The notes: generated by a model from the sequence alone, not told the origin. A DNA stretch of 60,105 nt from an uncultured Lachnospiraceae bacterium (GCA_910585465.1 CAJUEW010000021.1:1-60105), one strand, 5' to 3'; positions 8,150-17,760 are shown, counted from the first letter of the stretch. Program-made: numbers and translations.

Positions 8150-10048
8150 TTAACTGGACTGTCCATTCCCAACCGTTATCAGCGTGTCTCCTTTTTTCAC
8201 TGTCCCAAGCCTGCAGGAGATCTCTTTTTCCTCCTCCAGATTTGCAATCACCACAGGTGTTGACACCGGCAGACCTTTGGAACGGATAAAGTCCATATCA
8301 AATTCCAGTAAAAGCTGTCCTTTTTTTATTTTATCCCCCGCTTCTGCATGAGGAGTAAAACCTTCCCCATTCAGCGTGACGGTATTCATCCCTACATGGA
8401 TCAGCAGTTCCATGCCATGGGGATCTGTAATGCCAATCGCATGTTTCGTTTCAAAGAAAGCCGAAATTTCACCGTTACACGGCGCATATACCTTTCCTTC
8501 TTCCGGCTCGATCACAACACCCTTTCCAAGAGCTTCTGATGCAAACACTTCATCTTCACATTCTGTTACCGGTTTTACCGTACCTGAAATAGGCGACGCG
8601 ATCCGGATATTTTTTGTTTCAGATATCTGGTTTTTTCCAGATTCATTACCTGCCTGCGTATCCTCTGTTTTTTCCCCATCCTGGTCTCCGTTCAGATTTT
8701 GGAAAAACACAAGGGCAAACGTAACGCCAAATCCAAGGAGCAATGTGATCACAGCATTGATCAGATTCCCCCATCCATCCGGACTTACAAATGCCGGCAG
8801 CGCCAACAGCCCGGCAGCACAGAAGGAATAACATCTAAGCCCAGTAATGCCTGCATAGAAACCGCCAATACCGCCGCCGATCATCACGCACGGAAGCACT
8901 TTCTTCACTTTCAGCGTCACACCGAACATGGCCGGTTCCGTGATCCCAAGCACCGCTGTCAGCCCGGCGCTGAAAGACATCTGCCTGAACTCTTTATTTT
9001 TTTTGGTGCGGAGCGCAACCGCCAGCGCTGCCGCCCCCTGCGCCACATTACTTGGAAGCTGTCCGGGTCCTGCCAGTTTTTCATATCCTCTGTCTGCGAA
9101 AGACTGAAGCATAAACGGTCCAAGTCCATTGTGCATACCCGTCAGGACCATCAACGGAGTCAACGCTCCGATCAAAGTAGGCACCAGCCAGCCTACATGG
9201 GCATCGATAGCGTTTAATCCATTACAAAGCGCCGCTCCTGCTATGTATCCTATAGGACCAAGGACGATAAAAGTCAGAAAACCCACAATCACCAGATCCA
9301 GTACCGGCTTTACAAAAAATTTTACCAATGCCGGTATGACTTTATCTAAAAATTTATCTACATAATATAACGCTCCAACCATCAAAAGCGCCGGTATCAC
9401 ACTGGAGCTGTAGCTTGCAAGGGTGACCGGAAGCCCCAGAACAGACGTGGATGTAAGTGACGATATCCCTTCCGGCAACAGTGCCATATAGTTCGGATGG
9501 AGCATGGCTCCTGCCAGAGACACTGCCAGAAATGAGTTGACGCTTACACGCTTTGAGGCCGTATAAGCCAACAGTACCGGAAGGAAATACAGCGGCGCGT
9601 TTCCAATGATACTGATAAAATAATAAAGATTGCTTTCATTACTCATCCCAAGCAGTACGGCCAGAGACAAAAGCGCATTGATCAGTCCCGCTCCGATCAG
9701 CGCCGGCAGGATAGGGGAAAATACCGCGGATGTAAATTCCATGACCACTTCGCCGATCTTCCGTTTCTGTTTGACATTTCCTCCTGTGCTTTCACTGTTT
9801 AGGCTGGTCTGCTCCATAATCGCCGTAAAAACCTTCGGCACCGTGTTCCCAATAATGATCTGGTATTGGCCGCCGTTTACAGATACTCCCAGCACTCCTT
9901 TTTTCGCCTTGATCTCCTTTTCATCCGGTATGCTGTCATCTTTCAGCGCAAACCGAAGCCTTGTAGCACAATGCGTCAGGCTGACGATATTTGCTTCTCC
10001 GCCAACTGCCTCGATAATAAACGAGGCTAACTCTTTGTAATCCATCAT
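8150..10048 (-). CDS. bglP: Beta-glucoside PTS permease, EIIBCA
   Basis: Single-chain phosphotransferase permease of 632 residues. The IIB domain (1-90) has phospho-cysteine C27 in LTHCATRLRF. The membrane IIC domain (~105-450) has many helices and the GMHNGLGP and TEPAMFG motifs. The IIA domain (~490-632) has the active-site histidine in LLIHVGMNT. It imports and phosphorylates beta-glucosides at the membrane using HPr-phosphate. The ribosome-binding site GAAGGAG precedes tandem ATGs (10048, 10045). A Crp/Fnr-type regulator is divergently encoded. The shared 200-bp gap contains a strong palindrome likely to be its operator. I see no ribonucleic antiterminator hairpin of the LicT type. Confidence 0.93.
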   Translation of the reverse strand: MMDYKELASFIIEAVGGEANIVSLTHCATRLRFALKDDSIPDEKEIKAKKGVLGVSVNGGQYQIIIGNTVPKVFTAIMEQTSLNSESTGGNVKQKRKIGEVVMEFTSAVFSPILPALIGAGLINALLSLAVLLGMSNESNLYYFISIIGNAPLYFLPVLLAYTASKRVSVNSFLAVSLAGAMLHPNYMALLPEGISSLTSTSVLGLPVTLASYSSSVIPALLMVGALYYVDKFLDKVIPALVKFFVKPVLDLVIVGFLTFIVLGPIGYIAGAALCNGLNAIDAHVGWLVPTLIGALTPLMVLTGMHNGLGPFMLQSFADRGYEKLAGPGQLPSNVAQGAAALAVALRTKKNKEFRQMSFSAGLTAVLGITEPAMFGVTLKVKKVLPCVMIGGGIGGFYAGITGLRCYSFCAAGLLALPAFVSPDGWGNLINAVITLLLGFGVTFALVFFQNLNGDQDGEKTEDTQAGNESGKNQISETKNIRIASPISGTVKPVTECEDEVFASEALGKGVVIEPEEGKVYAPCNGEISAFFETKHAIGITDPHGMELLIHVGMNTVTLNGEGFTPHAEAGDKIKKGQLLLEFDMDFIRSKGLPVSTPVVIANLEEEKEISCRLGTVKKGDTLITVGNGQSS

Positions 10049-10092
10049 TCATTCTCCTTCTCTTTTTCATATAGGCAAAACGATGCGTTTAT

Positions 10093-10118
10093 GGTATAAT
10101 ATCGGCGGATATTATACC
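10093..10118. promoter_or_regulatory. 26-bp palindrome between bglP and the Crp-like gene
   Basis: Perfect inverted repeat GGTATAATAT-N6-ATATTATACC, which places a TATAAT -10-like box on both strands. A second inverted repeat (CGGTTCGGT at 10124-10132, ACCGAACCG at 10159-10167) lies just beside it. The location between divergent genes suggests a joint promoter/operator for bglP and the Crp/Fnr-like regulator. No good -35 boxes were found for either side, which would fit activator dependence. Confidence 0.55.
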
Positions 10119-10245
10119 TGCATCGGTTCGGTGCCACGCAAAGCGGGGCAAAATACCGACCGAACCGTGCGCATCCCCCGGAGGGGTACCATGGCCGGAG
10201 GACATGGTATACTGGAAACACTTCCACGAAAGGCAGGTGAGACAG

Positions 10246-10923
10246 ATGCTGATCCCACGATACTTTTTTTCTGATGATTACACCGAATTTTATGATTACT
10301 TTCTCTCCAAACCCTACAGACGCCGCACTTTCAAAAAAGGTGACATGATCTGGAACCTTGGCGAAACAATCCGGTATGTCTACTATATTGAATCCGGTAT
10401 TGTCCAGACATTTGTAGAGCATGAAGACGGTTACCATAAAATCCTGCACTTCCACAGTGATGGAACGGTATTTCCAGGATGCCAAAACTCCGCATTCAAG
10501 ATTGAGTCTTCTATTGGGACACAGGCTCTGTCCAATGTAGAAGCACTGGAATTTACCAGGGAGGATTTCTACCAGATGTACCAGGAAAACATGGCGTTAA
10601 ATGCCCGTATACTGGAAACCTACTCAATGTACATCAACCTGTTCATTTATGAATCGGCACATCAGGATTACAATAACGCCTTCATCAAAGTCTGTAATCT
10701 TTTATACCTGTTTTCGATCCATTCACCAACCGGAACACCGAGCCGGATCGACCTGACCCAGCAGGAGATCGCGGATATCCTGACCATCAGCCTTGTCAAT
10801 GTGACTACGAACCTGGCAAGACTCCGCAAAGAAAATATCATTGCCTCCCACCGCAAATGGATAGAAATTACCGATTATCCTAAACTGGTTTCCTACTGCT
10901 CCAATGAAACACTCAGCTCTTGA
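10246..10923 (+). CDS. Crp/Fnr-family transcriptional regulator
   Basis: Regulator of about 225 residues with an N-terminal cyclic-nucleotide-binding-like beta-barrel (FKKGDMIWNLGE ... YYIESGIVQTF) and a C-terminal helix-turn-helix (LTQQEIADILTISLVNVTTNLARLRKE). No Fe-S cysteine cluster is visible, so it is not a classical Fnr. The start is the ATG at 10246, preceded by AGGTGAG; the frame runs 14 codons further upstream without a site. It is divergent to the beta-glucoside PTS operon and probably controls it. The effector is not predictable. Confidence 0.8.
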   Translation: MLIPRYFFSDDYTEFYDYFLSKPYRRRTFKKGDMIWNLGETIRYVYYIESGIVQTFVEHEDGYHKILHFHSDGTVFPGCQNSAFKIESSIGTQALSNVEALEFTREDFYQMYQENMALNARILETYSMYINLFIYESAHQDYNNAFIKVCNLLYLFSIHSPTGTPSRIDLTQQEIADILTISLVNVTTNLARLRKENIIASHRKWIEITDYPKLVSYCSNETLSS

Positions 10924-11246
10924 TGTTTGTTGTGGCTATAATAGCAGGGAGAAATTTTTCCTTCTACACAAAAATATAAGTAACGGACAGATTTTAGAAA
11001 AATATATGAAAAATGACCCACATACCCCAAATGTGATTATATGTTTTACCATACAAAGCATATCGGAAATATCTAATATAGGGGTTTTAGACGAAAAAAA
11101 GATTCTCTTTAAAAGTAAAAAAGACATGGTTATCACCCTGCCTTCTGTATCACCAGACTATAACGGCATATATCCCTTTTAGGAAAATGTTCTATCTACT
11201 AATCGTGACTATTTGGCACCTTTTTGGGCGTTAGAATAGATACAAA
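10924..11246. other. AT-rich intergenic stretch
   Basis: No convincing gene. Short frames exist on both strands (for example 10904-11182 plus, 10936-11136 minus), but they have no ribosome-binding site and low-complexity AT-rich content. The right end borders the IS66 remnant. Confidence 0.5.
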
Positions 11247-11700
11247 GTAAGCGCCAAATATTAACGCAGTCAGATACAAATTTACTCCAGCTCTTTGCGA
11301 GTTGGAGTAATTCACTATCATTCACATGCGATTTTTGATTGTCTGGAGTTTTTCACTCTAGGGTACCAGTTCTGCGAGCTGCTCATCGGTCATCTCCTTC
11401 GTTGGCCAATGTCCCAGAAGAAATTTCAAGTATCCATAAATATTCAGGCCATTTGCCTTTGCCATCTCAACCATTGTGTAAACCACTGCGCTGGCATTGA
11501 CTCCATCCACGGAATTACTGAACAGCCAGTTCTTACGGCCCGCTGCAAACGGACGGATCGCATTCTCGCTGAAATGATTGGTAAAGCTGCAGTGCCCGTC
11601 TTTTCAGATAGGTTTCTGCTGTATCACGCCGGTTAAATTCCTCGCCGGATTTTTCTTCCTGCCATCTGATGTTATCTTATTGACAGATTCTCTGACAATC
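11247..11700 (-). pseudogene. IS66-family transposase (TnpC) C-terminal remnant
   Basis: Read on the minus strand, 11600 to 11361 encodes the IS66 transposase C-terminus: DGHCSFTNHFSENAIRPF, AAGRKNWLFSNSVDG, YGYLKFLLGHWP and ELVP. The usual ELVPW tryptophan is a TAG stop (11360-11358), after which the frame continues SEKLQTIKNRM to a natural stop near 11322. A +1 shift at an A-run near 11601 separates DGHC from YLK upstream. Beyond about 11665 homology fades. GTAAGCGCC at 11247 looks like an IS66 terminal repeat, and TTACTCCA/TGGAGTAA at 11282-11310 forms a hairpin after the gene. It is a dead element. Confidence 0.82.
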
Positions 11701-11786
11701 TGCAGGTGGTCTTGGCATGTCCTCCATTTTCTTTCAAATTCAAAAAATGAAAAGATACACCCTTTTCCCCATAGCCTCCCGCCTGC

Positions 11787-13046
11787 TTATTTCAACTCGT
11801 CCAGTTTTACACCGTCATCAGCGCCAATCTGTTCCTCACTTTCGGAACCATTCCATATCATTGTCCCATCAAAATCAGTAACCGTTGTCGTTCCGTAAGA
11901 ATACCCCACAGCCGCGCCTGTGTATTTTCCTCCGGAAACCTTGAAATCAGAAACTGAGCAGGACTGAATGTCAGACTTTGACGGTTCCGGATAATATTCC
12001 TTATAGGCAGATGCATAGAAACCGCCTCCTGTAATCCCTCCGATCCGTTCCGAATCGTCACCTGTTTGGATGGAAACATTTTTTACTGTTCCGTTTTCCA
12101 CCAGAGTCGGAGCTCCCTCATAGGTACCGGAATGCCCTGCCAGGCCGCCCAACAGCCAGCATCCATCTCCTGTCTGGATCACAATATTTTCGGCAGTACA
12201 GTCTTTCGCGTACGCACTGTTATGGAAGCAGCCTGCAAGACCACCAATGCTGTAACAGCCCTCTCCTGCTGTAACGCTCCCTTCCGCCCTGCAGTTTTCA
12301 AGATTTCCATCCTCCTGCCCGCCTACGATGATGCCAACGCCCTGCATATACTCTTCTGTGAGAGCCACATCCGCTGATGCTCTGCAATTTATGATGTCCG
12401 CATGGGAAGCTCCTGCGATCCCGCCAACCAGAAATACCCCTTCCACGGAACTTTCACCAGTCAATTCGATCCCTTCCAGGTAAGAGCCAAAATCAGCAAA
12501 ACCTACAATGCCGCCTGTGTAATTGCCGCCCCTCACATTTATCGTGTCAACCTTCAGATTTTTTACCCAGGCCCCCTCACCCGTGACACAGCCAAACAGC
12601 CCTACGCCGTTTTTGTCCGCCGCATCAATAGAAAAATGGGACAGAGTGTGTCCATTCCCATCGAATGTTCCTGTAAACGCCAATGACGTATCCGGCGTTT
12701 CCTCATCCTCCGGAGCATCGGATCTCGGCTCAAAAATGCCGATCGGCTCAATGGTTTCCCCGCCAAGATCAATATCTGCCATAAGTACATAGGAAGCGGT
12801 AAGATCCTCATAGATTTTTCCGAGATCTTCTTTGCTCGAGATCATGATCTCGGACGACTGCTGTTCATTTTCCTCACTATTTTCCTCACTGACTTCCGTC
12901 TCCACACTGCTGGCCGGTACAGACTCCACAGGCTCCTGACCGCTGTTATCCGGACTGTTTCCCTGTCCGCATCCGGTAAGCGCAACTGATAATGCCATAG
13001 CACCTGCAAGTCCAAATGCAACCAGTTTTGATCTTAATCTGTTCAT
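11787..13046 (-). CDS. Surface lipoprotein with GLUG repeats
   Basis: About 419 residues from the ATG at 13046, which has AAGGAAG 9 nt upstream; the ORF extends 7 codons further. The signal sequence ends in the lipobox LTGC, giving a lipid-anchored cysteine. An acidic Ser/Glu-rich linker follows, then repeated G-x-(V/I)-G-(L/G) units (GVGLFG, YTGGIVG, LVGGIAG, YSIGGLAG, LLGGLAG, RIGGITG, YTGAAVGY) spaced about 30-40 residues apart. This is the GLUG beta-helix seen in clostridial surface proteins. It has its own promoter, with a -10 box (TATAAA, 13143-13138) abutting the island-wide palindrome, which suggests regulation with the ABC genes. The substrate or binding partner is unknown. Confidence 0.78.
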   Translation of the reverse strand: MNRLRSKLVAFGLAGAMALSVALTGCGQGNSPDNSGQEPVESVPASSVETEVSEENSEENEQQSSEIMISSKEDLGKIYEDLTASYVLMADIDLGGETIEPIGIFEPRSDAPEDEETPDTSLAFTGTFDGNGHTLSHFSIDAADKNGVGLFGCVTGEGAWVKNLKVDTINVRGGNYTGGIVGFADFGSYLEGIELTGESSVEGVFLVGGIAGASHADIINCRASADVALTEEYMQGVGIIVGGQEDGNLENCRAEGSVTAGEGCYSIGGLAGCFHNSAYAKDCTAENIVIQTGDGCWLLGGLAGHSGTYEGAPTLVENGTVKNVSIQTGDDSERIGGITGGGFYASAYKEYYPEPSKSDIQSCSVSDFKVSGGKYTGAAVGYSYGTTTVTDFDGTMIWNGSESEEQIGADDGVKLDELK

Positions 13047-13121
13047 CTCATATACTTCCTTTCTCATAATACCAACGCTTTTCCAAGAGATCTGCAGTTT
13101 TTCTCTGCTTAACCAGATTTA

Positions 13122-13137
13122 GTTAGTTTTTACTAAC
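13122..13137. promoter_or_regulatory. Island operator 1 (lipoprotein promoter)
   Basis: GTTAGT-TTTT-ACTAAC, a perfect 16-bp palindrome (7-bp arms if flanking A/T are counted). It is immediately downstream of a TATAAA -10 box (13143-13138, minus) with TTGAAA about 15 nt further upstream. Binding here would block transcription initiation of the lipoprotein gene. It is one of five matching sites in the island. Confidence 0.75.
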
Positions 13138-13138
13138 T

Positions 13139-13336
13139 TTATACGAAAAAAATGCCTTTTTCAAAAGACAGGTTCATTATACACAGCTCCCAGTTCCTCT
13201 TCCGCTCCAAAAGACAAATAAAAGGCTCCAAAACATCACATTTACTGTTCCCATGCTTTTTTCGGTATTCCATAAGAGCCTCGACCATAATTTTGTAAAA
13301 TGCATGTGAAAACTTACTTTTAAACGTATTCTGCAT
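13139..13336 (-). CDS. Possible small ORF, unrecognised
   Basis: A 65-codon frame (MQNTFKSKF...) in the gap after the ABC gene. No clear ribosome-binding site and no recognised domain. It overlaps the lipoprotein promoter region, so it may be a chance frame. The remainder of 13047-13351 contains only the lipoprotein promoter and operator. Confidence 0.25.
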   Translation of the reverse strand: MQNTFKSKFSHAFYKIMVEALMEYRKKHGNSKCDVLEPFICLLERKRNWELCIMNLSFEKGIFFV

Positions 13337-13351
13337 ACATGACTTGCCGGA

Positions 13352-15094
13352 TCACATCTGTGCATTCATCTTCCACCTGATCGCTTCCTTACGCCCCAGT
13401 ACAAAATCTGCATAGATGCCCTTTTGGCCAATCAGTTCTTCGTGTCTGCCCTGCTGAACAATCCTGCCCTCATCTACTACAAGGATTTGATCCGCATTCC
13501 TTACTGTCTTCAATCTGTGGGCGATCATGATGATGGTCTTGTTCCTGGTCAGCTCTTCAATGGCTTTCTGCAGCCGGTCCTCGTTCTCCGGGTCCACGTT
13601 GGCAGTGGCCTCATCAAGTATCACGACAGGAGCATCTTTCAGCATGGCTCTTGCAATGGAAATACGCTGTTTTTCTCCTCCGGACAGGGAGGCACCGCCT
13701 TCCCCGATCACCGTATTGTAGCCGTCCGGGAGCGCCTCGATAAAATCTGAACAGCAGGCCTTGCGCGCCGCTTCCACCACCTCTGCGTGAGTCGCCTGGG
13801 GCCTGCCAAACTTAATGTTGTTCTCGATCGTGTCTGCAAAGAGATAGACATTCTGGAACACCATGCTGATCTGCTCCATCAAGGACTCCAGCGTATATTC
13901 CCGTACATCCTTTCCACCAATCTTCACACTCCCACTGTCCACATCCCAGAAACGGGCAATCAGGTTGCAGAGGGTCGTCTTGCCGGAACCAGAGGGGCCG
14001 ATCACTGCCGTGGTGGTCTTATCCGGGAGTTTGACGCTGATGTCATGGAGGATCTCTTTCTTTTTATACGAGAAATGTACATTCTTAAATTCGATCCCAT
14101 GATCTCCCGGGCGCACCACTCTGCCTTTTTCGTCCATCTGTTCCATCTTCTCTGTCTGCAGAGTACGGTCAATACTTGCAGAAGCCAGCCGCAGCATGGA
14201 CATCCCCATGCCAAACAATTTAACCTGACCGAATACAAGGAAAGACATGACAATGCACATCAGAGCATTTTCCAGGGACATGGTCCCATTTGCCCAGCAG
14301 ATGACTGCCACAAGCATCATGGCGATCCCTGCCACCTGCAATACCAGTTCCTGAAGGATCGTATAAGGGGTCATGAGCTTTTCCATATCAAGATTACTTT
14401 TCCGGTTAAATTCCAGAGCATCCTGTACCCTCTTATCCCCCCTGCCGCTTAAATTGAAGGACTTGACGATACCCATGCCCTGCACATATTCCAGAACCGC
14501 CGAAGTAAGCGCTGTCTGTGACTTTTGTGCGTTGGGCGCAATAACAGCGGACTTTTTCTCCATAGAGGAAACCACCAGAAAGTACAGGATGATGCCCGCC
14601 AGTGCAACCAGTCCCACACGCCATTCAAAAATGAGAATCATCGCCGTAAAGACTACCGTGCCGATGACACCGCCCAGAATATCCACCAGCACCATGGGAA
14701 CCAGAGTTTCAATGTTCCCAAGCACGGTCGTACACACGCCGGTCACCTCGCCAAGGCTGTTCTCATTGAAAAATCCCATGGGCACGCCTTTCAGGAGATT
14801 TCCAATCTTGATTCTCTCATTGGCTGCCATGAAATAACCGGCATGGGTCTGCTGATTTTTGGAAAAGGCGGTCGTCACCGCATTGCCGATCATACTGGCG
14901 GCCATCAATCCAGGGGCAGTCCACGCTGTCTGGCTCCCGGTCTCCCCCTGTGTCATAGCCACAATCACAAAATAAATGGCGCTGACCTCCAGCATATGGA
15001 ATACGGCGTTTAAAAATTTTACCGCCACGGATTTATTGATATTTGCCCTTTCTGTACCGGCAAATCTCCATATCTTTCTAAATGCTTCTATCAT
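13352..15094 (-). CDS. ABC transporter, fused membrane and ATPase domains (pair 1, second subunit)
   Basis: 580-residue half-transporter with the exporter-type fold: a six-helix membrane domain (1-~320) and an ATPase domain (~335-580). Walker A is GPSGSGKTT, the Q-loop FQNVYLF, the signature LSGGEKQR, Walker B VVILDEAT and the H-loop IAHR. Its ATG overlaps the stop of the preceding subunit (15094/15091), so the two would form a heterodimer. Exporter-fold heterodimers of this sort include multidrug exporters and also YbtPQ/IrtAB-like metallophore importers. The local ECF, AraC and methyltransferase fragments favour the second reading, which is an inference. This subunit is intact but its partner is broken. 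Confidence 0.85.
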   Translation of the reverse strand: MIEAFRKIWRFAGTERANINKSVAVKFLNAVFHMLEVSAIYFVIVAMTQGETGSQTAWTAPGLMAASMIGNAVTTAFSKNQQTHAGYFMAANERIKIGNLLKGVPMGFFNENSLGEVTGVCTTVLGNIETLVPMVLVDILGGVIGTVVFTAMILIFEWRVGLVALAGIILYFLVVSSMEKKSAVIAPNAQKSQTALTSAVLEYVQGMGIVKSFNLSGRGDKRVQDALEFNRKSNLDMEKLMTPYTILQELVLQVAGIAMMLVAVICWANGTMSLENALMCIVMSFLVFGQVKLFGMGMSMLRLASASIDRTLQTEKMEQMDEKGRVVRPGDHGIEFKNVHFSYKKKEILHDISVKLPDKTTTAVIGPSGSGKTTLCNLIARFWDVDSGSVKIGGKDVREYTLESLMEQISMVFQNVYLFADTIENNIKFGRPQATHAEVVEAARKACCSDFIEALPDGYNTVIGEGGASLSGGEKQRISIARAMLKDAPVVILDEATANVDPENEDRLQKAIEELTRNKTIIMIAHRLKTVRNADQILVVDEGRIVQQGRHEELIGQKGIYADFVLGRKEAIRWKMNAQM

Positions 15095-16745
15095 ACCACA
15101 TCACCGTCCTTTGCTCCCATATGCGCCTGCCACATAGATTCATACAGCGGGCAGCTCTTTCTTAATTCCTCATGTTTTCCGGCTGCTTCTATCTTACCGT
15201 CCTTTACTACAACAATTTTATCCGCATCTTTGATCGTGGAAAGTCTGTGCGCGATCACGATCACTGTTTTGCCCTGTACCAGCTTTGCGATCGCCTTCTG
15301 GATCACTGCCTCGTTTTCCGGATCGATATAGGCGGTCGCCTCGTCCAGTATTACGATGGGTGCGTCTTTCAGCATTGCTCTTGCAATTGCAATCCTCTGC
15401 CGTTCCCCACCGGAAAGATGTGCGCCTCCCCCTCCCACATTCGTTTCATACCCTTTTTCCAGCGTTCGGATAAAGGCATCACAGCCTGCGGCCTTTGCTG
15501 CCGCTTCCACTTCTTTATCTGTGGCAGACAGCTTCCCCATGCGGAGATTCTCCCGAATGCTCGTATCAAACAGGTAATTATCCTGAGAAACAAATAAATC
15601 CTGCAAGCAGCTTTGCAATGGTGGATTTGCCGGAACCGGAAGGCCCCACCAACGCCGTCAGACTCCCTGCACAGATGGAAAGACTCACATCCCGCAGGAT
15701 GTTCTGATCCGCATGATACCCGAATGAAACATGAGACAGTTCCATTATCCGTGCCGTTGATACGGACTTCTTTCTCTCCATGCTGTTGTTCCTCCGCGGA
15801 AAGAAGTTCATCCACAGACGCCACTGTGGTTCCGACAATCGCCAACGTATCCACGAAATTCATGGCGGCAAGAAGAGGCCCCGCAATACCCAGGGATAGG
15901 ACGATCACCGTAATAAAGGTTTCCATCTGCAGACTGCCGTTTCTGTACCAGATCCAGCCAGCCGGCAGGATCGTAATCAGGGTGGCAGGTACCACAGCGT
16001 ATCCGGAAGCCGTCCCAAACTGACTCCGCTTCATCCAGTTGTAATAGTACGATGCATTCGCCTTTACCCGATCCGTAAACTTCGCGTAAGAGGACTTCCC
16101 CTGGTTAAAGGCCTTGATGACCTCAATACCATTTATGTATTCCACAATGGTACTGTTCATCTCCTGTGTGGTTTTCACCGCTCCTTCATAGTCCTTACTG
16201 TAGTTTCCCATCACCGACATCATGAACGCCATGCCCACCGGAATGGTTACAAGGGATAAAAACGCCATACGCCAGTCCAGAACAAACAGATAAATAATGA
16301 TCAGCACTGGAGCCGCCATATTGGCAGTCATCTCCGGAAACAGATGTGCCAGTGTTGTCTCCATGCCGTCCACCTGATCCACGATGATCTGCTTCATCTT
16401 CCCGCTCTGCATATCCATAACTGTCCCAAGCGGGAGCTTCGGCAGCTTCTCTAATATCCTCTTCCGGATGGCCTTCAGAATGGAAAAAGTCGCCTTATGG
16501 GATGCTGACAGCGCCATGTTATAAAGGAATGTACGTGCGGCATACCCCGCCAGCCCCAGCCATGGAAAGTACACGGACAGCTTCGTTTCTCCGGAAAGCA
16601 TCCCGATAATGATCTGAGCCGCCGCAAAGTATGGCAGTATTCCCAGCGCGACTCCGATCAACGCACTTACAATTGCGAAGATCAGACCGCCATGTTCGTC
16701 TTTTCCCCAGCCCCAGATACGGAGCAGCGGATTTTGTTGTTGCAT
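15091..16745 (-). pseudogene. ABC transporter subunit broken by frameshift and internal deletion (pair 1, first subunit)
   Basis: The membrane domain reads well from MQQQNPLLRIWGW at 16745 to VDELLSAEEQQHGE. Near 15775-15785, in a GAGAGAAAGAAG tract, the frame shifts and continues as KKSVSTARIMELSHVSFGY to Walker A (GPSGSGKST). Shortly after KLLAG (about 15607) the normal 25-35 residues between Walker A and the Q-loop are missing, and the sequence jumps in another frame to LFVSQDNYLFDTSI. The rest (LSGGERQR, ILDEAT, IAHR) is intact to 15091. Two independent lesions argue for true decay over a sequencing error. TTCCTCCTTATT upstream gives a good ribosome-binding site. Confidence 0.85.
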
Positions 16746-16765
16746 ATCAGTTCCTCCTTATTAAA

Positions 16766-16781
16766 GTTAGTCTTTACTAAC
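16766..16781. promoter_or_regulatory. Island operator 2 (ABC pair 1 promoter)
   Basis: GTTAGT-CTTT-ACTAAC, perfect 6-bp arms, 21 bp upstream of the first ABC start codon on the minus strand. It lies between a TATATC-like -10 region and the ribosome-binding site. Same motif as at 13122, 21520, 23559 and 24402. Confidence 0.75.
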
Positions 16782-16799
16782 CCATTGATATATTTCCGC

Positions 16800-16930
16800 G
16801 AGCAATGAGCCAAGTGCCGTGCTTGCACGGGCATTTGGCGAATGCCGTGAGAGTCAGATGCCCCGTTGCTTGCAGCGGGGTATCTGGCTTTAAGGCTGCC
16901 ATACTGTTGCCAGTTTTGGCAGCCTTAAAA
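16800..16930. terminator. Hairpin-rich spacer between tetR and ABC pair 1
   Basis: Contains CAGATGCCCCG ... CGGGGTATCTG (about 16856-16889) and AAGGCTGCCA ... TTGGCAGCCTT (about 16893-16927) inverted repeats. The second one, next to the tetR stop codon, is a plausible tetR terminator. Confidence 0.5.
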
Positions 16931-16932
16931 AC

Positions 16933-17565
16933 TTAGTCTTCCAGAGCCTGTTCCCCAACGATGGCCATGAATCCCGCATGATGATATTTCCCCATCATGG
17001 CAACATATTTTTTCGCATCCTCTCTGCCCATCTTATGGCGGACCACTTCAAAGATCCCTTCAAAATACGCTGTGACCATGATATGGTAAAATTCCTTTGT
17101 CATCTCACCTTCCGCTTCCAGCCGGGAACCGGTCGCCTCCAGCCATTTCCAGGTGTATTCTTCCTCCAGCTCAACCAACTGGTCCACAAAGTTATGAAAC
17201 CGTGTACCGTAAGAAGCGTCCAAAAGCAGACGAAATTCATCCATATGCTCATAAATATAATCCACCATGTCAAGCATGGCGTTACCGGAATACTGCCCAA
17301 CCTCCCTGCGCTGGATTTCGCTGTCAAAACCATGGAAGGTCTCCTGAACCTCCAGGCAGCGGGACAGAAACTCTTCCGAAACCGGTTCTACGATGGCGGC
17401 AAACAACCCTTCCTTATCTTTGAACCGCACATAGATAGAATTGGTACTTGTACCGGCTTCCGATGCAATGGTGCGCAGGGACGCATCCATGTAGCCCTTC
17501 TCAAGAAACTCTTTTCTGGCACATTCCAGGATACTCTCATATACGCCTTCGATCTGTTTCGCCAT
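16933..17565 (-). CDS. TetR/AcrR-family regulator
   Basis: 210 residues. The N-terminal helix-turn-helix (about 10-55: SILECARKEFLEKGYMDASLRTIASEAGTS and SIYVRFKDKEGLF) is classical TetR, and the C-terminal helical domain is ligand-binding. It sits upstream of ABC pair 1 on the same strand. Its own promoter carries a different palindrome (17585-17612) from the five GTTAGT-type sites, so it probably represses itself. It may not be the protein that binds the island motif. Confidence 0.88.
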   Translation of the reverse strand: MAKQIEGVYESILECARKEFLEKGYMDASLRTIASEAGTSTNSIYVRFKDKEGLFAAIVEPVSEEFLSRCLEVQETFHGFDSEIQRREVGQYSGNAMLDMVDYIYEHMDEFRLLLDASYGTRFHNFVDQLVELEEEYTWKWLEATGSRLEAEGEMTKEFYHIMVTAYFEGIFEVVRHKMGREDAKKYVAMMGKYHHAGFMAIVGEQALED

Positions 17566-17584
17566 CTGTCCGCCTTCTCTCTTT

Positions 17585-17641
17585 AATAACAGTGTTTCAT
17601 AACGTTGTTATTATCTTAACAAAGAAAAAGTTCTTTGTCAA
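17585..17641 (-). promoter_or_regulatory. tetR promoter with autoregulatory palindrome
   Basis: Minus-strand -35 TTGACA (17641-17636), 17-nt spacer and -10 TAAGAT (17618-17613). Directly downstream is the inverted repeat AATAACA-N14-TGTTATT (17585-17612). The position is typical for TetR autorepression. Confidence 0.65.
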
Positions 17642-17760
17642 TAAAATAATATTTAATCTGTCAAGGAAGTTTTTACTGCTTCACCTCCAATTTACATGAT
17701 ATTTTAGAATCCACTCAGGGTGAAAGTCCGTTACGCTCATTTTTGCTCTGTCTGACACAC

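Noticed and set aside
10045..10485. 146-codon minus-strand ORF opposite the Crp-like gene
   Set aside because: It lies antisense to a clear Crp/Fnr coding sequence and crosses the divergent promoter; codon pattern and homology favour the plus strand.
10904..11182. 92-codon plus-strand ORF after the Crp-like gene
   Set aside because: Overlaps the end of the Crp gene, AT-rich, no ribosome-binding site and no recognisable domain.
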